Of a stretch of DNA of 64,000 bases, positions 36,346 to 48,070 are shown in pieces. The position numbers and the translations under genes are program-made. Below the pieces are notes generated by a model that did not search any database, had not been told where the DNA came from, and saw nothing but the letters and a program-made list of their open reading frames with translations. Position 1 is the first letter of the stretch. Each line of letters begins with the position of its first letter. Origin of the DNA: Apodospora peruviana (Eukaryota > Ascomycota > Sordariomycetes > Sordariales > Lasiosphaeriaceae); NCBI GenBank assembly GCA_033439685.1, contig JAUEDM010000003.1, forward strand, positions 3,316,001-3,380,000, given 5' to 3'.

Positions 36346-37162
36346 TTTTAAAGACTCCGCGATTTGTTCGATTTCGATTCCCAACCTGCTCGTCAAAGGC
36401 TTGAAGAAGACGTTTTAGGGTACGGTGGGTTGGACAAATGCGAGATACCAGCTGGCTAGTGACGCATTGGCTATCCGTCGGAGTCGGACTGCTCGTCGGA
36501 CGAGGGGTGGGAGGGAGCGGTGTCGTCGATATAAAATTGTTTAAGCCCGAGCTCGTCAGATCCTTGATGGTAGTGGGCCGATTTTTACTGCGGGACTTGG
36601 CTCGGCTTTCTGTTCTCTCCCGCACGACCTGGGCAGTTCGGGAATTTTTGTTACCCTAACCTTTTGGCAGCTGTCCCCCTATCATAGGCTGCAAATTTTA
36701 CGGGAGGGTTGGAGGTGCAGTGCAGACTGCAGTGGGTGGTGGCTCCTGGGATTCCCCCGCTAATAGCTTCCGTGCCGCAAAAAACTCCGATGTCCGGCAA
36801 TTGTCAATTGATAACCGGCGGGTTAATCCGTACAGCTTCTGGACCCAATTGCTTTGCTTTCTGCGACAGGACGGACCTCTCCATGCACTTGAAAGTCTTT
36901 CCTACTCGATATTTGTGTAGGTATCTAGGTACCTACTTGCTTGTATTACCGAATTGTGTTAATAACCCGACCAGATCGATTAGTACGGTACCTCAGTTCC
37001 CAACTGTCGCTGAATTGGGTGCCGCACCCGGCTCCAGCTCGCCGTCCTGTTGACATTAAGACGCACCGGGTATACTCTAAACCAGCCTGGCAGCATCCCG
37101 CCCCGCCAACCCAAGGACAGCTCCCGACTGCATTATCCGGTAAAGCACATCCAGCTGGCAGC
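36346..37162. other. divergent promoter region, CBR1 and GIG1-like gene
   Basis: 817 bases shared by two leftward/rightward genes. A palindromic AGGTATCTAGGTACCTAC segment is near 36919-36936. No open frame is convincing. Confidence 0.5.
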
Positions 37163-37908
37163 ATGGGGGATACCATCACGAAACTAGAGGAGGACCCTCC
37201 GTTTCCCCTAACAGAGACCGACAAGTGGGTGCTCTCACTCACAGACGAGGAATATGCCTACCATACCTGGGACGAATTACGTTCCATTATAGGCATGCAC
37301 ATACTATTTTTCTGTGTCTACTTAACCCAAATCACTAACCTCCCTGCACAGCAAACAATGAGCTTGCTACCCTCAAGCGGAAGCCGTCTGATCTTCGGCG
37401 GTACATGAAGTGGACCGCCGAGACCAAAGCGGAGTACGGCAACATGACCAACTATCTGCTCGCCCACCGTCTGCCCAAGGCCTGGGGCCGGCCGCCGTTC
37501 ACTCCCGCTTCCGATACCCCGTTTGCCGACCTATCCGACTACCGTGTGCTGCTCAATGATTGGCCCTACGGCTTCGTGCCGGGCATCACGCACATTGTCG
37601 TGTGGAGCCGTACCATGATCCCAACCGACCCGGAGACGGGCGACATGACTCCCGAGAGCAGGAAGACGGTGGCCGACTTTGTGAAACGGTATTTTGTAGA
37701 TAGAATTAGTCCTGGCGGCGAAGACCAGGTGATGTGGTTCAAGAACTGGGTGGCCCTGCAGAGCGTAAGGGCGCTGGAACATATCCATGTTCTGGTGAGG
37801 GATGTCGATCCTGTCTTATTGGAGGAGTGGACGGGAGAGCAAGAGTGGCATAAGCTCAACAGCAACAGCAGCAGCCACAGCAGTGAAGTTGGTGAGAGAG
37901 AAATGTAA
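37163..37908 (+). CDS. GIG1 / DUF3605 family protein (N-acetylglucosamine-induced protein-like)
   Basis: Exons 37163-37292 and 37352-37908 give 228 aa. Family features are the N-terminal FPLTETDKW, YHTWDELRSII, the LRRYMKWT helix, RVLLNDWPYG, THIVVWSR and the C-terminal HIHVLVRD and EEWTGEQEW. Fungal homologues were named after Candida GIG1, a cytosolic protein induced by N-acetylglucosamine; the biochemical activity is not established. The intron is unusual: it begins GCATGC and ends CACAG (59 nt). The nearest GT donor that keeps frame would leave a 38-nt intron, shorter than any other here. The stop is 34 bases from the convergent SND2 stop. Confidence 0.85.
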
Positions 37909-37942
37909 TATGGCGTGTTTACAGTATCTCTCGTCTGAATAC

Positions 37943-38437
37943 TTAGGCTGCCTGTCGTCGTTGCTTCCGGTTACCGGCAGGGGCGGCACCGGCATCCATC
38001 GCGGCGCCCAGCCCGCCCATCCCAGCCATCTGCTTCGCGGCGCCCATCAGACCGTAGCCTTTGTATGCGCCATAGGCGGGCACGATAGCCCAGAACAACC
38101 AGGCCCAGTTTCCGAGGAAGACAACGAAGACGGCGACTGCCCACGTGACCCAGATGACATCGAACATGTACTCGGTGAGGCCCTGGGCTGCAAGGTCTTC
38201 GCCAGAGGACTTAACTGCGCCGGTGTTGGGGTCGAAGCTTGGGCGTCCCGTTCTCTCGAGCGCAAACTGGCAAAGAAAGCTGGGGAGAGAGAGGATGAAC
38301 CAGTAAAGCAGAGAGCGCGATTTGAAGATGAAGCAGAAGAGCAGGAAGAACCCGTTGACTGCGAGAGATCCGATGTGAAGGTTGTTTAGTGCCACCGCAT
38401 TGGACTTGGCCCGGTCTTTGCGCGCTTTCTGGGCCAT
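37943..38437 (-). CDS. SND2: SND2 / Env10 (TMEM208 family, SRP-independent ER targeting)
   Basis: A single exon of 164 aa, the usual size for this family. A basic N-terminus (MAQKARKDRAKSNAVALNNL) is followed by two close hydrophobic helices (residues 25-60) and a second pair around 95-125 (WAVAVFVVFLGNWAWLFWAI). The tail is Gly/Met-rich and ends with basic GNRKQRRQ. Yeast Snd2 works with Snd1 and Snd3 to deliver membrane proteins with internal or C-terminal segments to the ER. The gene converges on the GIG1-like gene and diverges from CDC27. Confidence 0.9.
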   Translation of the reverse strand: MAQKARKDRAKSNAVALNNLHIGSLAVNGFFLLFCFIFKSRSLLYWFILSLPSFLCQFALERTGRPSFDPNTGAVKSSGEDLAAQGLTEYMFDVIWVTWAVAVFVVFLGNWAWLFWAIVPAYGAYKGYGLMGAAKQMAGMGGLGAAMDAGAAPAGNRKQRRQAA

Positions 38438-39759
38438 TATGAGAAAGTGTGGAGGTGTGCGGGAGATATGTGGCCGGAGGTGTGGTTGTGTGAGTTGGAC
38501 ACTGTCGCCAGTTCGAGGATGAATGAACCGTGGAAGTTGTAGCGTGATGAACCCGTCGCCCTAACGTCTACTGTAATGAGGCGGTCCGGGACCTGGGACT
38601 GTGGCGGTGGTGAAGTGGCTGACGCCGCGCCCAAGATCAAGGTTAGGGCTCATCACGTGCTACTAGTACTACTATATTAGTACGAGGTACAACGGCTTTA
38701 GCATCATGGACCAAAAACTAGGTAAAGATTAAAGTTTTCTAAGCATATTTTTTTATTCCTTTATAGATTACATGGAAGCTTCTGGCTTCTTATATTCCGT
38801 ACCTAATCTCAAACTCTCAACTCTCAACGGCTGTCATGGGGCATACAAGGGGCTGAAGCGCCCCGCCTTCGCCCAACTTCCCAAGGCGCCAGCGGTGACC
38901 GGTCGCCTGTTAGACGTAGCGTCAGAACTTGGACCACCCTGTGGCTCTGTGGCTGGGCGCTCTTGGTGAATTGGTCGCATCCGCCCGTCGATTGGGTTGC
39001 TCGGCAGGCCCAACCCCCACTGCACCAAGCACGCACAGCCAATCAATCGCTCCCTACCGCAACTACCACAACATCGCGAGACAACAGCAAGAAGGCCACC
39101 CTCTTTGACGCCCTGACAGTTTCCCGCCGAGTACCAAAGCGAAAAGAAGGAGGCCTGTTTACCAACCTTGGCCAAGGATTCGGGAACTTCGTTATTACGA
39201 GTTGCTACTTCCCTTTTTACTTCTGTGTAACCTGTAATTCTTTGGGGCTGGCGCAAGTCATGTATTCGAGAGGTGGAAGAGAGTGAACGTCCGCCTTTCT
39301 CTGCTTTTCTACATTCATTGTTTTCTTCTGCAAGCGGCAAGCCTGCCCATCCGATCCGACCCCTCGAGCCGCAACGCTGCACGCCTGCGACCGACCTCCC
39401 GAACTCGATCCAGAGAGGCCGACAGTCGTAATCTTGGGCTTAATTACTTTTGGCCGCGACATTTTCGATACGATTGCGCGTTCGTGCACTATTCGCCGAT
39501 AATTCATTAATTCAACAGCTGCATCGACCATCTCTTCACGCGTTCCCGATCTCAACGGCGCCACTCCCGCCACCGCCTCCCTCTCGGGCCATCGCCAACT
39601 GTGCAAGCAGTCTTCCACGCCGGTTCACTCTGCACGTGGTCACGTACTTGGTGTTGGAATCTGGCCCGTTGTCATCGTCCTGTGTGATCCCATGGATCCG
39701 CCTTGCCGATAGCACCTCAAACACCAACCCGACGACCAGGTCTGGTGACTGGCCATAAG
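38438..39759. other. divergent promoter region, SND2 and CDC27
   Basis: 1.3 kb. Near the middle is an AT-rich patch (38655-38770). The segment 39280-39759 is C/T-rich, consistent with a long CDC27 leader. Open frames on both strands lack motifs. Confidence 0.45.
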
Positions 39760-42278
39760 ATGGCACCAAATATTGCTATAGTTTCTGGCCAGCTGCGGCA
39801 GACCATCTACTACCATCTTGATAACTTTGCCTTAGAGAACGCCCTATTCTTTGCCGAGCGATTACAGGCCCACGATCCTCGATCTCCCGAATCTGTCTTT
39901 CTCCTCGCTCTTTGTCACCTGCAACTCGGTGACTACCGATCGGCTTACGAAGCAAGCAAGCCTTCGAGCTACCGAGGTCTGCATCTCGGCTGTGCTTTTA
40001 TCTTTGCCCAGGCATGTCTCGAGCTGGAGCGCTACAAGGATGGGATCAACGCATTGGAAAAGACTCGACCTTTATGGAGTGCTAAGAACTCCATCGGGAA
40101 ACACACATCTTCAACAAGAACACCATGTCCAGATGCAGCTGCAGCGAGTTGTCTTTTAGGCAAGCTATATCGGGCGTATGACGACAAGAAGAAGGCCATA
40201 CCCTGCTTCGAGGATGCGTTGAGAGTGAATCCATTCATGTGGGATGCTTTCACCAGTCTCTGCGACATGGGAGTAAACGTTAGGATACCCAACATATTCA
40301 AAGCCAGTGAGTCTCTGGCCCGCAACTTCGACCCGGAGCAAGGTGCAAACAATTTCGATCCAGGAAACGGCCCAGGTGTCCCGGATCCCTTACAGAAGAA
40401 GTCGACTCTCCAGTCCGTGAACCAGGATAACGATCCGTTCGAGCCGCATCACTCAACCGCCTTTCAGGATGTTAGTAGCAATAATATGCTGTTCATTGAG
40501 CCCGGCGAGAACGGCCTGATGTCGAAGATAGTGGCCGCGCAGTCAAAGTACCCGATAACGCAGGGGAATAAGCTTGGACCTGATGGGATGGAAACTCCGA
40601 CTGGTCCTGTCTCCGTCGCGCCATCGGAACCGCAGGTGACTCGTACTGGGTTCCACGCGGAGCCACCCCAAGCTCCAACTCGACGGACCCGGGCAGCTCA
40701 AGCAGTCGATCCGGGCTTTCTGGACGCTCCGCCCAAGATGAGCTATCGATTAGGTGGTAGAAAGAGAGAGAAGGGGACGGAGACGAGCACGGATCTCTCA
40801 GACTCGATTATGAGAGGATCAACCACGCTGTCAGCCACGGAGAGAAAACGCACGGCATCAGGCCATCCGGTTCAATCTCGGCCGGCCAATGGCGATGAGC
40901 CGAGGAGGAGTGCAAGACTGAATGTTTTCCCTAGGTCAAACGCGACAAAGGCAAACTCCGGAGCTGCCACCATTGGAGCCGCGGGGACCCGCGAGCTCAA
41001 GAAGGCTAGACCCCCGATCTCACGGATAATGCGCCCGGGTTCTAGCGGATCCAGCGTCGGTAGAGTCGTCAGTGGTAATCGGAAGCCCATGGAAGAAAAC
41101 AGCATGGACATCGACCAAGCGGAACTCCCACGTGTTAGGGAGCCTCCAGCCGTTCAATACGCGCCACCGCCCAAACCGACGGAACCGAACTCCGAGAAAG
41201 TGGAAGAGGCGTTAAGATACATTCTAGAACTCGTGAAAAAGATGGCATCTGGGTATCTGCTCTCATCACAGTTCCAATGCCAAGACGCGTTAAACAGTTA
41301 CAGCTCGCTTCCCCGAGCCCATCAAGATACGCCATGGGTGTTGGCGCAGATGGGACTGGCGCAGTACGAGCAGGCGAACTATGCCGAGGCTGAGAAGTTC
41401 TTTCGACGACTTCGCATTCTTGCTCCGACTCGTCTCGAGAACATGGAAGTCTACTCGACGATTTTGTGGCACCTGCGGAAAGAGACAGATTTGTCCTTTC
41501 TCGCTCACGAGCTGGTGGATGCCGTGTGGGATTCTCCGGAAGCTTGGTGTGCGCTAGGCAACGCCTGGTCATTGGCTTCTGACCATGAGCAAGCGCTACG
41601 ATGCTTCAAACGAGCAACCCAGCTAAACTCCGACTTTGCATACGCGTACACGCTACAAGGGCACGAACACGTCGAAAACGAAGAGTACGACAAGGCGCTC
41701 ACATCCTACAGGCACGCTATTTCAGCTGATAAGCGGCACTACAACGCTTACTACGGCATCGGCCGCGTCTACGAGAAGCTAGGCAACTATGACAAGGCAT
41801 TGAGTCATTACCACGCCGCCTCCATCATTCACCCTACACATGCGGTCTTGATATGCTGTATGGGCTCTGTGCTGCAAAAGCAGAAGCAGATCGTCCAGGC
41901 GCTGCCGTACTTCACCAAGGCGGCCGAGCTAGCCCCGCGGGCCCCGGATGTACGCCTCCGAAAAGCCAGGGCGCTTATGGCCACGGGGCAGTTGCCACTG
42001 GCACAAAAAGAGTTGATAATACTCAAAGATCTGGCCCCCGATCGAGCGCAGGTGCATTTCCTGCTTGGGAATCTCTCGAAGAGGATGAGAGACAAGAAAG
42101 CCGCCGTGAGACATTTCACCATTGCGTTGAGCTTAGACCCGAAGGTAAGTCCATCAATGCTGGTATCATTATGTCGACATTGTGCTAATGTTTACGGAAC
42201 TAGTCGAGCAGTCTAATCAAGGAAGCGATCGAGAGCTTGGAGGAGGACGACGGGCTGGACGATTCCATGATGCATTGA
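39760..42278 (+). CDS. CDC27: anaphase-promoting complex subunit 3 (Cdc27 / BimA / Nuc2)
   Basis: Exons 39760-42144 and 42204-42278 give 819 aa. It is a TPR scaffold of the APC/C ubiquitin ligase and binds the IR tails of Cdh1/Cdc20. The N-terminal TPR dimerisation region is visible (HLDNFALENALFFAERL, SVFLLALCHLQLGDYRSAY). A disordered, Ser/Thr/Pro-rich insert of about 280 residues follows, the usual site of mitotic phosphorylation. A C-terminal TPR superhelix starts near residue 490 (WCALGNAWSLASDHEQAL, YAYTLQGHEHVENEEYDKAL, HYNAYYGIGRVYEKLGNYDK). The protein ends in an acidic tail (ESLEEDDGLDDSMMH) from the small last exon. No in-frame ATG lies upstream of 39760 in this frame. Confidence 0.96.
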
Positions 42279-43184
42279 GAGGGCATATACTATACCGAGA
42301 GTAGTTGCTTGGCATGAACATGACGACAATGACGGTGACAACAAACGGGGAGGGGAAGTACATGTCTTTTGCTTCTCGGTTGTTTCGCTGCCTGGGTAAG
42401 GCTGGGATACCCCTTTGCAGTGTCTTTAGGTCACTCGAGTTTGCTTGTTGGTTAGGGAGCAGGAGCAGGAGAGGGGACTCTGTCCTCATGGCTTCCAGGT
42501 ACTTTATCTGCTATTACTAATGGACAAGAGTAGCAGTTGTTTCCACCATTATCATATTGCATGGCAAAGGCGTTTCTGAGCTTTTTATGGGTTGCTGGTT
42601 TTTGGTTGCTTCTGCCTTTGTTGTATGAGTACGGAAGCATTTACATGGACAGGCGGACCAACAGACATTGTGTAGTGATAGGTCAGAAGTGGGAGTTTGT
42701 TAAGGGAATAGAGCGCTCTACGACCTCCGATTGGAGATGGATGAACACAGGACCATGAATTACCGGTCTCTGGACAGAGCTTGTTTAATCAAGTGAGCGA
42801 GTGGTAGGTGAAAGCGTTGCGTTTTTGCGTGTATGATACTCGGTATAAACAGTGAATCGCCGTACGTGCTGGCTTCCTCGCGCGTGCCAGCATGTGAATG
42901 CCCACCTCCATCACATAGCTACCTAGGAGGGGAGGACCTCGAGAATCGAGGGAAGGGTGATCCGCATCTCGACGGGCCAGGACAGCTGGATGATTTCCAG
43001 TTACAAATATGCCGGTAACGGCCACTTCCATCCTTGGACGCCAGTCCCTTCTGCTCCTCCCTTTAAGCAATTCACCCACGGCTCCTTCTCATTGGCCAGT
43101 TGAGAGTGCATTTTCGAGAAAGAGAGCATTCTCGAAAGGGACAAGAAACCAGTCAACAAGAAGTCCCAGCTTTCGAAAATCAAG

Positions 43185-43189
43185 CCAAT
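43185..43189 (+). promoter_or_regulatory. CCAAT box upstream of histone H4
   Basis: CCAAT in the context AAGCCAATCAAAG, about 525 bases before the H4 ATG, with an inverted copy at 43091-43095. It is a plausible site for the CCAAT-binding complex. Confidence 0.35.
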
Positions 43190-43355
43190 CAAAGCCCAGG
43201 ATCACAGCCAAGTAAAAGAGAGCCGGGGAACACAGACGCTCGAGCCACCCGCCGCGTCGCTTATTTCTCCAAAACACGCACCCCGCGCCTGCACAAACAA
43301 CAGTGCAAGTTTTGGATCAAAGCCGCGCTCCAAAGGCTGTCGCATTTGATTTCGA

Positions 43356-43372
43356 TTTTTTTTTAAAAAAAA
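43356..43372 (+). promoter_or_regulatory. poly(dT)-poly(dA) block upstream of histone H4
   Basis: Nine T are followed by eight A. Such blocks disfavour nucleosomes and are common in strong fungal promoters; the role here is inferred. Confidence 0.4.
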
Positions 43373-43712
43373 TAAACACAACGCATTTTCTGTTGCATCT
43401 TACCCACACCACACATTTAACCTGAAAGGGGATTAGCGCGCCTTCCAGATCACTCAACCCAAACCAAGAAATCCCGTGCGCGCACTTTGCTCGCTGTTTC
43501 TGATTCCGCCCGCCTTGTGACTGCCTGCGTGCAACTTATTTAACAGTGACCTTGCCATCCCCCGTGCACTTTCAATCTTTTCCCCTCTCTCTTTTTACGA
43601 CTTTATTCCATTGCATCCATCGCCACACAGCCATTTACAGTGCCTTTGTCGACCATCATCGTCAAAAATCAACAACACACATATTTAAACTCATCTCAAT
43701 ACCACCTTCAAC

Positions 43713-44303
<591 letters not shown>

Positions 44304-44943
44304 ATTCTCTCAAGACGATTTGGTTAACGAAGACGAGGGGACATGGGACAAAGATTACGTGGACGCCACTTTTCGCGTGCGTCTGTTTTGGTGTGCGTGT
44401 GCGTGTAGACGTGGACGACACAATGAATCAAACAGTTGGTTTGGCTGGGCGGGTTATCATGACAAGCTGAGAGGATCTGTTTTGCGGCGTTTTTGTTAGG
44501 GTTGGGGAATAACGGCGGCAAATGGGAATTACTACTTTTTATGGTCATGGGCGTCAAGTTGGAATTTACCTTTCGGTAGCTAGCGATGCGGTGGTGCTCT
44601 TGAGCAAGCTGAAGCTAGGGCTACCTGATGAGAACTCATCAAGAACAAAGTATAAAACAAACTACTGTGTCTGAATTTGTGATTCCATACTCCTTTAACT
44701 TTACATGCTTTGACGATGATTACTTGGAGATGCGTGGTGTTTATAAGATGGGTACTCATTCGATTCGGTTGCATAAACATTATCGCACTGAGCATCCGGT
44801 CCACAAGTTAAGAAAGGCAAAGAACCAAGTATACCAGGCGTTCGTTCTCCTCGGACTGACCAACTAACTGCCCAACCATCTCCGCCGCAGTCAGTCTTCA
44901 ACATCTCGCTAGCATCCAACTGAACATGCCGACATCTCTTGGA
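44304..44943. other. intergenic between convergent H4 and TRS20
   Basis: 640 bases with both 3' ends. No gene or repeat was recognised. Confidence 0.5.
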
Positions 44944-45512
44944 CTATAGATACTTCCTCCCCGCGGCCGCGACTCGCGACCGAAAGACGGGGTTCTTGAT
45001 CTCCATATTAACCTTGTAGAACGGACTCATGATGGCCTTGACGTAGTTCTCGTACACTTCGGTGAAGAAGTTCTTGATCGCCTCTTCGGTCTGGGGCGAG
45101 GTCGGGTTCGCGCCGATGGAGGTGGAATTTCGGGTCGACGGGACCGACAAGATGGCTGATGTGGGCGGTTGGTGGAGGAGGAGGAACTTGATGCTGCCGC
45201 CGGTCATGAAGCAGGATATGTAGTTGTTGAAGAAGCGGTCGATTGCTTTGAGGTAACTTTTTTTGTTGGTCATATTAGTGTTTGGGGAGGGAGGTGAGGA
45301 GGTGTCTCGGTAGAAGGGGGGACATACAGCTGTCCGGTCGTCCACTGGACCTCTTCTACGATGTCGAGGCTGCTGTGCAGGATGAACTGGTTGAGATGGC
45401 GGGCCTGGTCGGTGAAGCGCGACTGCCCGTCGCCGCCTTGTTTGGAAGTACCAAACTCGTACTCGAAGAGGGGGTTGTCTTGGGTGCCGATGATGGCGAA
45501 GTAGTAGCTCAT
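44944..45512 (-). CDS. TRS20: TRAPP complex subunit Trs20 / sedlin (TRAPPC2)
   Basis: Minus-strand exons 45328-45512 and 44944-45256 give 165 aa. It is a small longin-fold adaptor of the TRAPP tethering complexes acting in ER-Golgi transport and autophagy. Visible features are the N-terminal strand SYYFAIIGTQDNPLFEYEF, the helix around HLNQFILHSSLDIVEE, the FFNNYISCFMTGGSIKFLLL core and the C-terminal helix IKNFFTEVYENYVKAIMSPF. The sequence between the core and the last helix (SAILSVPSTRNSTS) is longer than in yeast. The acceptor follows a run of seven A. It diverges from the mL60 gene. Confidence 0.94.
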
Positions 45513-45910
45513 TTTGGTGGGGTTTTATCGATCGATCATTTGTGATTTGTGTTTGTGTTGAGAATTGTTAGTTTGTTCTTTTTCATCGTCCGTCATGTCA
45601 ATGGTAAGCTTGCGAGCTGGAGGCTCTAAGGGCCGCTATAAGGTTCATTCCATGCAAGTCAACTTGTCAAGTCCCCGCGCTGCTAGGTGACAAGGGTAGC
45701 TGAACGCCCACTAACAAAAATGGAGACACACGTACGCGCCCCAAACTTGATTGGTCTGAGTGGCTCGCCGCGCGTTTGTCCTGCCAGCAGCTCCCAGTTT
45801 CCGTTGATGGTCCGGGAGTTTTTTTTGTACGACTGAACATCCGAACGACGACGTCCACCAACCTGCAAGCAAATTGAACGTCGCTCGCTGGACGCGATAA
45901 ACATAACAAA
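45513..45910. other. divergent promoter region, TRS20 and mL60
   Basis: 398 bases between two start codons. No element stands out beyond a GATCGATCGAT-like stretch close to the TRS20 start. Confidence 0.45.
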
Positions 45911-46368
45911 ATGTTTGGGGCGTTCAGAATCACAAACCCCCTTAGTGGCGGGCTTCTATGGTAAGGCAACTGGCTGGTGCCCCCGTTTGGATGGGAGAGG
46001 CTGACGATTTCTACAGGAAGATCCCCTGGCGGATGTCGAAATTCCAGAAACTGCGACAACGGCGCCGATTGCGAGCCGTCGACGAGGTCGTAGCCACCCT
46101 CGATGCCGCCCTAGCGAAACAAGGCGAGACCCTCAAGGCGCTGGATCGGTGGAAGGAGGAGATGCCGACCGAGGCTGAGATGTTGCCCAAGGACAAGTAC
46201 ACGATTTTCGATCGGAAAGCAAAGAGATATAGGAAGGGAATTCACAGTACGTGCTGCTCAGACCTAATCTATCCCATTAGTTCTGTTTATGGGGTTCTGA
46301 CATCTTCTTTTCCAGAGGTGCCAAAATGGACTCGTGTGTCACAGAGAGTCAACCCGCCGGGTTACTAG
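45911..46368 (+). CDS. MRPL31: mitochondrial large ribosomal subunit protein mL60 (YmL31)
   Basis: Exons 45911-45960, 46017-46246 and 46316-46368 give 110 aa. The N-terminus (MFGAFRITNPLSGGLLWKIP) matches the mL60 family start and serves as the import signal. A basic helix follows (MSKFQKLRQRRRLRAVDEVV), then MLPKDKYTIFDRKAKRYRKG and a short basic end KVPKWTRVSQRVNPPGY. It is a fungal-specific component of the 54S mitoribosome. Both introns are short (56 and 69 nt). Confidence 0.93.
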
Positions 46369-46786
46369 ACGAAGGACGAACGAACAGCCAGCATCCTTTT
46401 CACACAGACATTGTATATCGCGTGTATCATATCTTACCTTATCAAGTGGGGGAAGGGCAAATAAATGGCGTTTGGCGGTTAGACTGGATTATAATTGCAT
46501 GCGTGCAGAGAGATTCTAGAGCATCGTGGGAAGCAAGTGTTGACACTTGACATGCAACTTTACTGCCCTCGACTGGGAGGAGAAAGCACTAGTGAAGAAG
46601 GCTTACTTTTTAAAAGCTGGAACAGGACAGCTAAAAACGCAAAGAGGAAACCTACTCGAGTAGCTATGATAAACAGGAAGAAATACAAATTTTGCCGTGA
46701 ACTTTCCCCAGGGTATTTTGATTCATGATGAGAGCCGCACACACCCAACCAATTCCATTTTCCCCATGTGTGTGTGAAATGACTAA
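46369..46786. other. intergenic between convergent mL60 and CBP20
   Basis: 418 bases with the two 3' ends. Nothing was recognised. Confidence 0.5.
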
Positions 46787-47499
46787 TTATCTCAACCGTC
46801 CATAGTCGCCATCGTCGCGATCTTGCCGCTCCGTATCCCTCAGTCTCTCCGACTGTATCGCACGGCCCAGACCACCGCGACCCTCGTCATAGTCCTCCCG
46901 GTACTCGTCCCGCACCTGACCGCCCGACTTTCCCCGGCCGTATTGTCGTCCCTCTTCGAAGCCAGGATCCAAGTCGGTCCGGATGATGCGCTCGTCCAGC
47001 TTGGTGCCGCCGATGTACTTCATGCAGTCCAGCGCGTCCTGGTGGGTGTAGTACTCGACGAAGCAGAAGCCGCAAGGGGTTTTGTTGAACCGGTCCAGGC
47101 CCATGACGAGGCGCTTGATCTCTCCGCACTTGGAGAAGAGCTCGTAAACTTGCTCTTCGGTTGTGTAGAAGGAACTGCGGGGCGATGGTGTGTTAGTTTG
47201 GGGCGTGAGTACAGTCGTGTGTAGATTTGGCGTGGTTGATGCCGCCGTGACTCACAGATTGCCCACGTAGAGAGTGGTTGCGTCCCTCAGAGGATCCTCC
47301 GGCTCGGCGTGGTTGCTAGCATCGTCGTCTCCATCGCGCTGGTGGTCGGGTCTCCGGCGCTTGTTCTAAAGATGCTGAGGTTAGTCTGAGTCTCACTCGG
47401 TCTTTGATGGTGGGTTTGCACACGATAATCACGTACCCTGCTGTTATAGTAGGCGCTCGGCCTATCGAGGCGTTCCACTGTAGTTCGAGGACCTCGCAT
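46787..47499 (-). CDS. CBC2: nuclear cap-binding complex small subunit CBP20
   Basis: Minus-strand exons 47437-47499, 47256-47365 and 46787-47174 give 186 aa. It is an RRM protein that, with CBP80, holds the m7G cap of nascent transcripts. RNP2 is TLYVGNL (52-58) and RNP1 is GFCFVEYY (93-100). The cap-stacking tyrosine region lies in the N-terminal [10 protein letters not shown]. The sequence [20 protein letters not shown] matches CBP20 closely. The C-terminus is rich in Arg, Asp and Gly ([20 protein letters not shown]), as is usual. It diverges from NUP82, with 571 bases between the starts. Confidence 0.96.
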
Positions 47500-48070
47500 T
47501 TTGTATGATGTGGTGTGATGAGGTTGGGTACCTAAAATTTGTTGGGAGGTTCGAACTCCGAGACGAGACTCTGAAGCTTCTTGGGGATGATGGCGCAGCA
47601 TCAAGCAACTGTCGCAGGGCTGGCAGGGATAGGCTGATAGCGCACGCGAGAGTGGGTTGAAGTGGGGCCGAGCGCTGAAGCTGTACGCGATCGCGCCTGT
47701 CGCTCAAAAACTTGCACGTCAGTGCACGCCCAGTCCCAGTTGAAAGCTCAAAGCTCGACTTCGTAAAAGAAACGCGCCAATCGCGGGCCATTCATTCATC
47801 GTCTCCCAGCCAGCCAGACAACGACCCTGGCAAAAAGAGCCCACTCCCAACTTTACTGCACCCAACTTTATTCACCATCGTCCATTTGTCTTCGTCAAAA
47901 AGCACATAACTTGGCCAGTCCCCCACGGTGCTCTTGCTCTTTTGTTCATCTCTGCAACCGAGACTTGCTCATTGTCTTTTTTGCACCGGCAATCAACATC
48001 CCTTCTTCCGTTGTCTGTATATCTTATTCGAAATAATTGACTGCGCGCACACTGGCAGCCCAGCATCCAA
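47500..48070. other. divergent promoter region, CBP20 and NUP82
   Basis: 571 bases shared by two nuclear mRNA/transport genes. The NUP82-proximal 250 bases are C/T-rich. No discrete element was identified. Confidence 0.45.

Larger units (their letters stand above)
42279..43712. other. CDC27 3' end and histone H4 promoter
   Basis: 1.4 kb. Before the H4 gene lie an inverted CCAAT box (ATTGG at 43091), a forward CCAAT at 43185 and a T9A8 block at 43356-43372. The last 300 bases are C/T-rich leader. No further gene was recognised. Confidence 0.5.
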
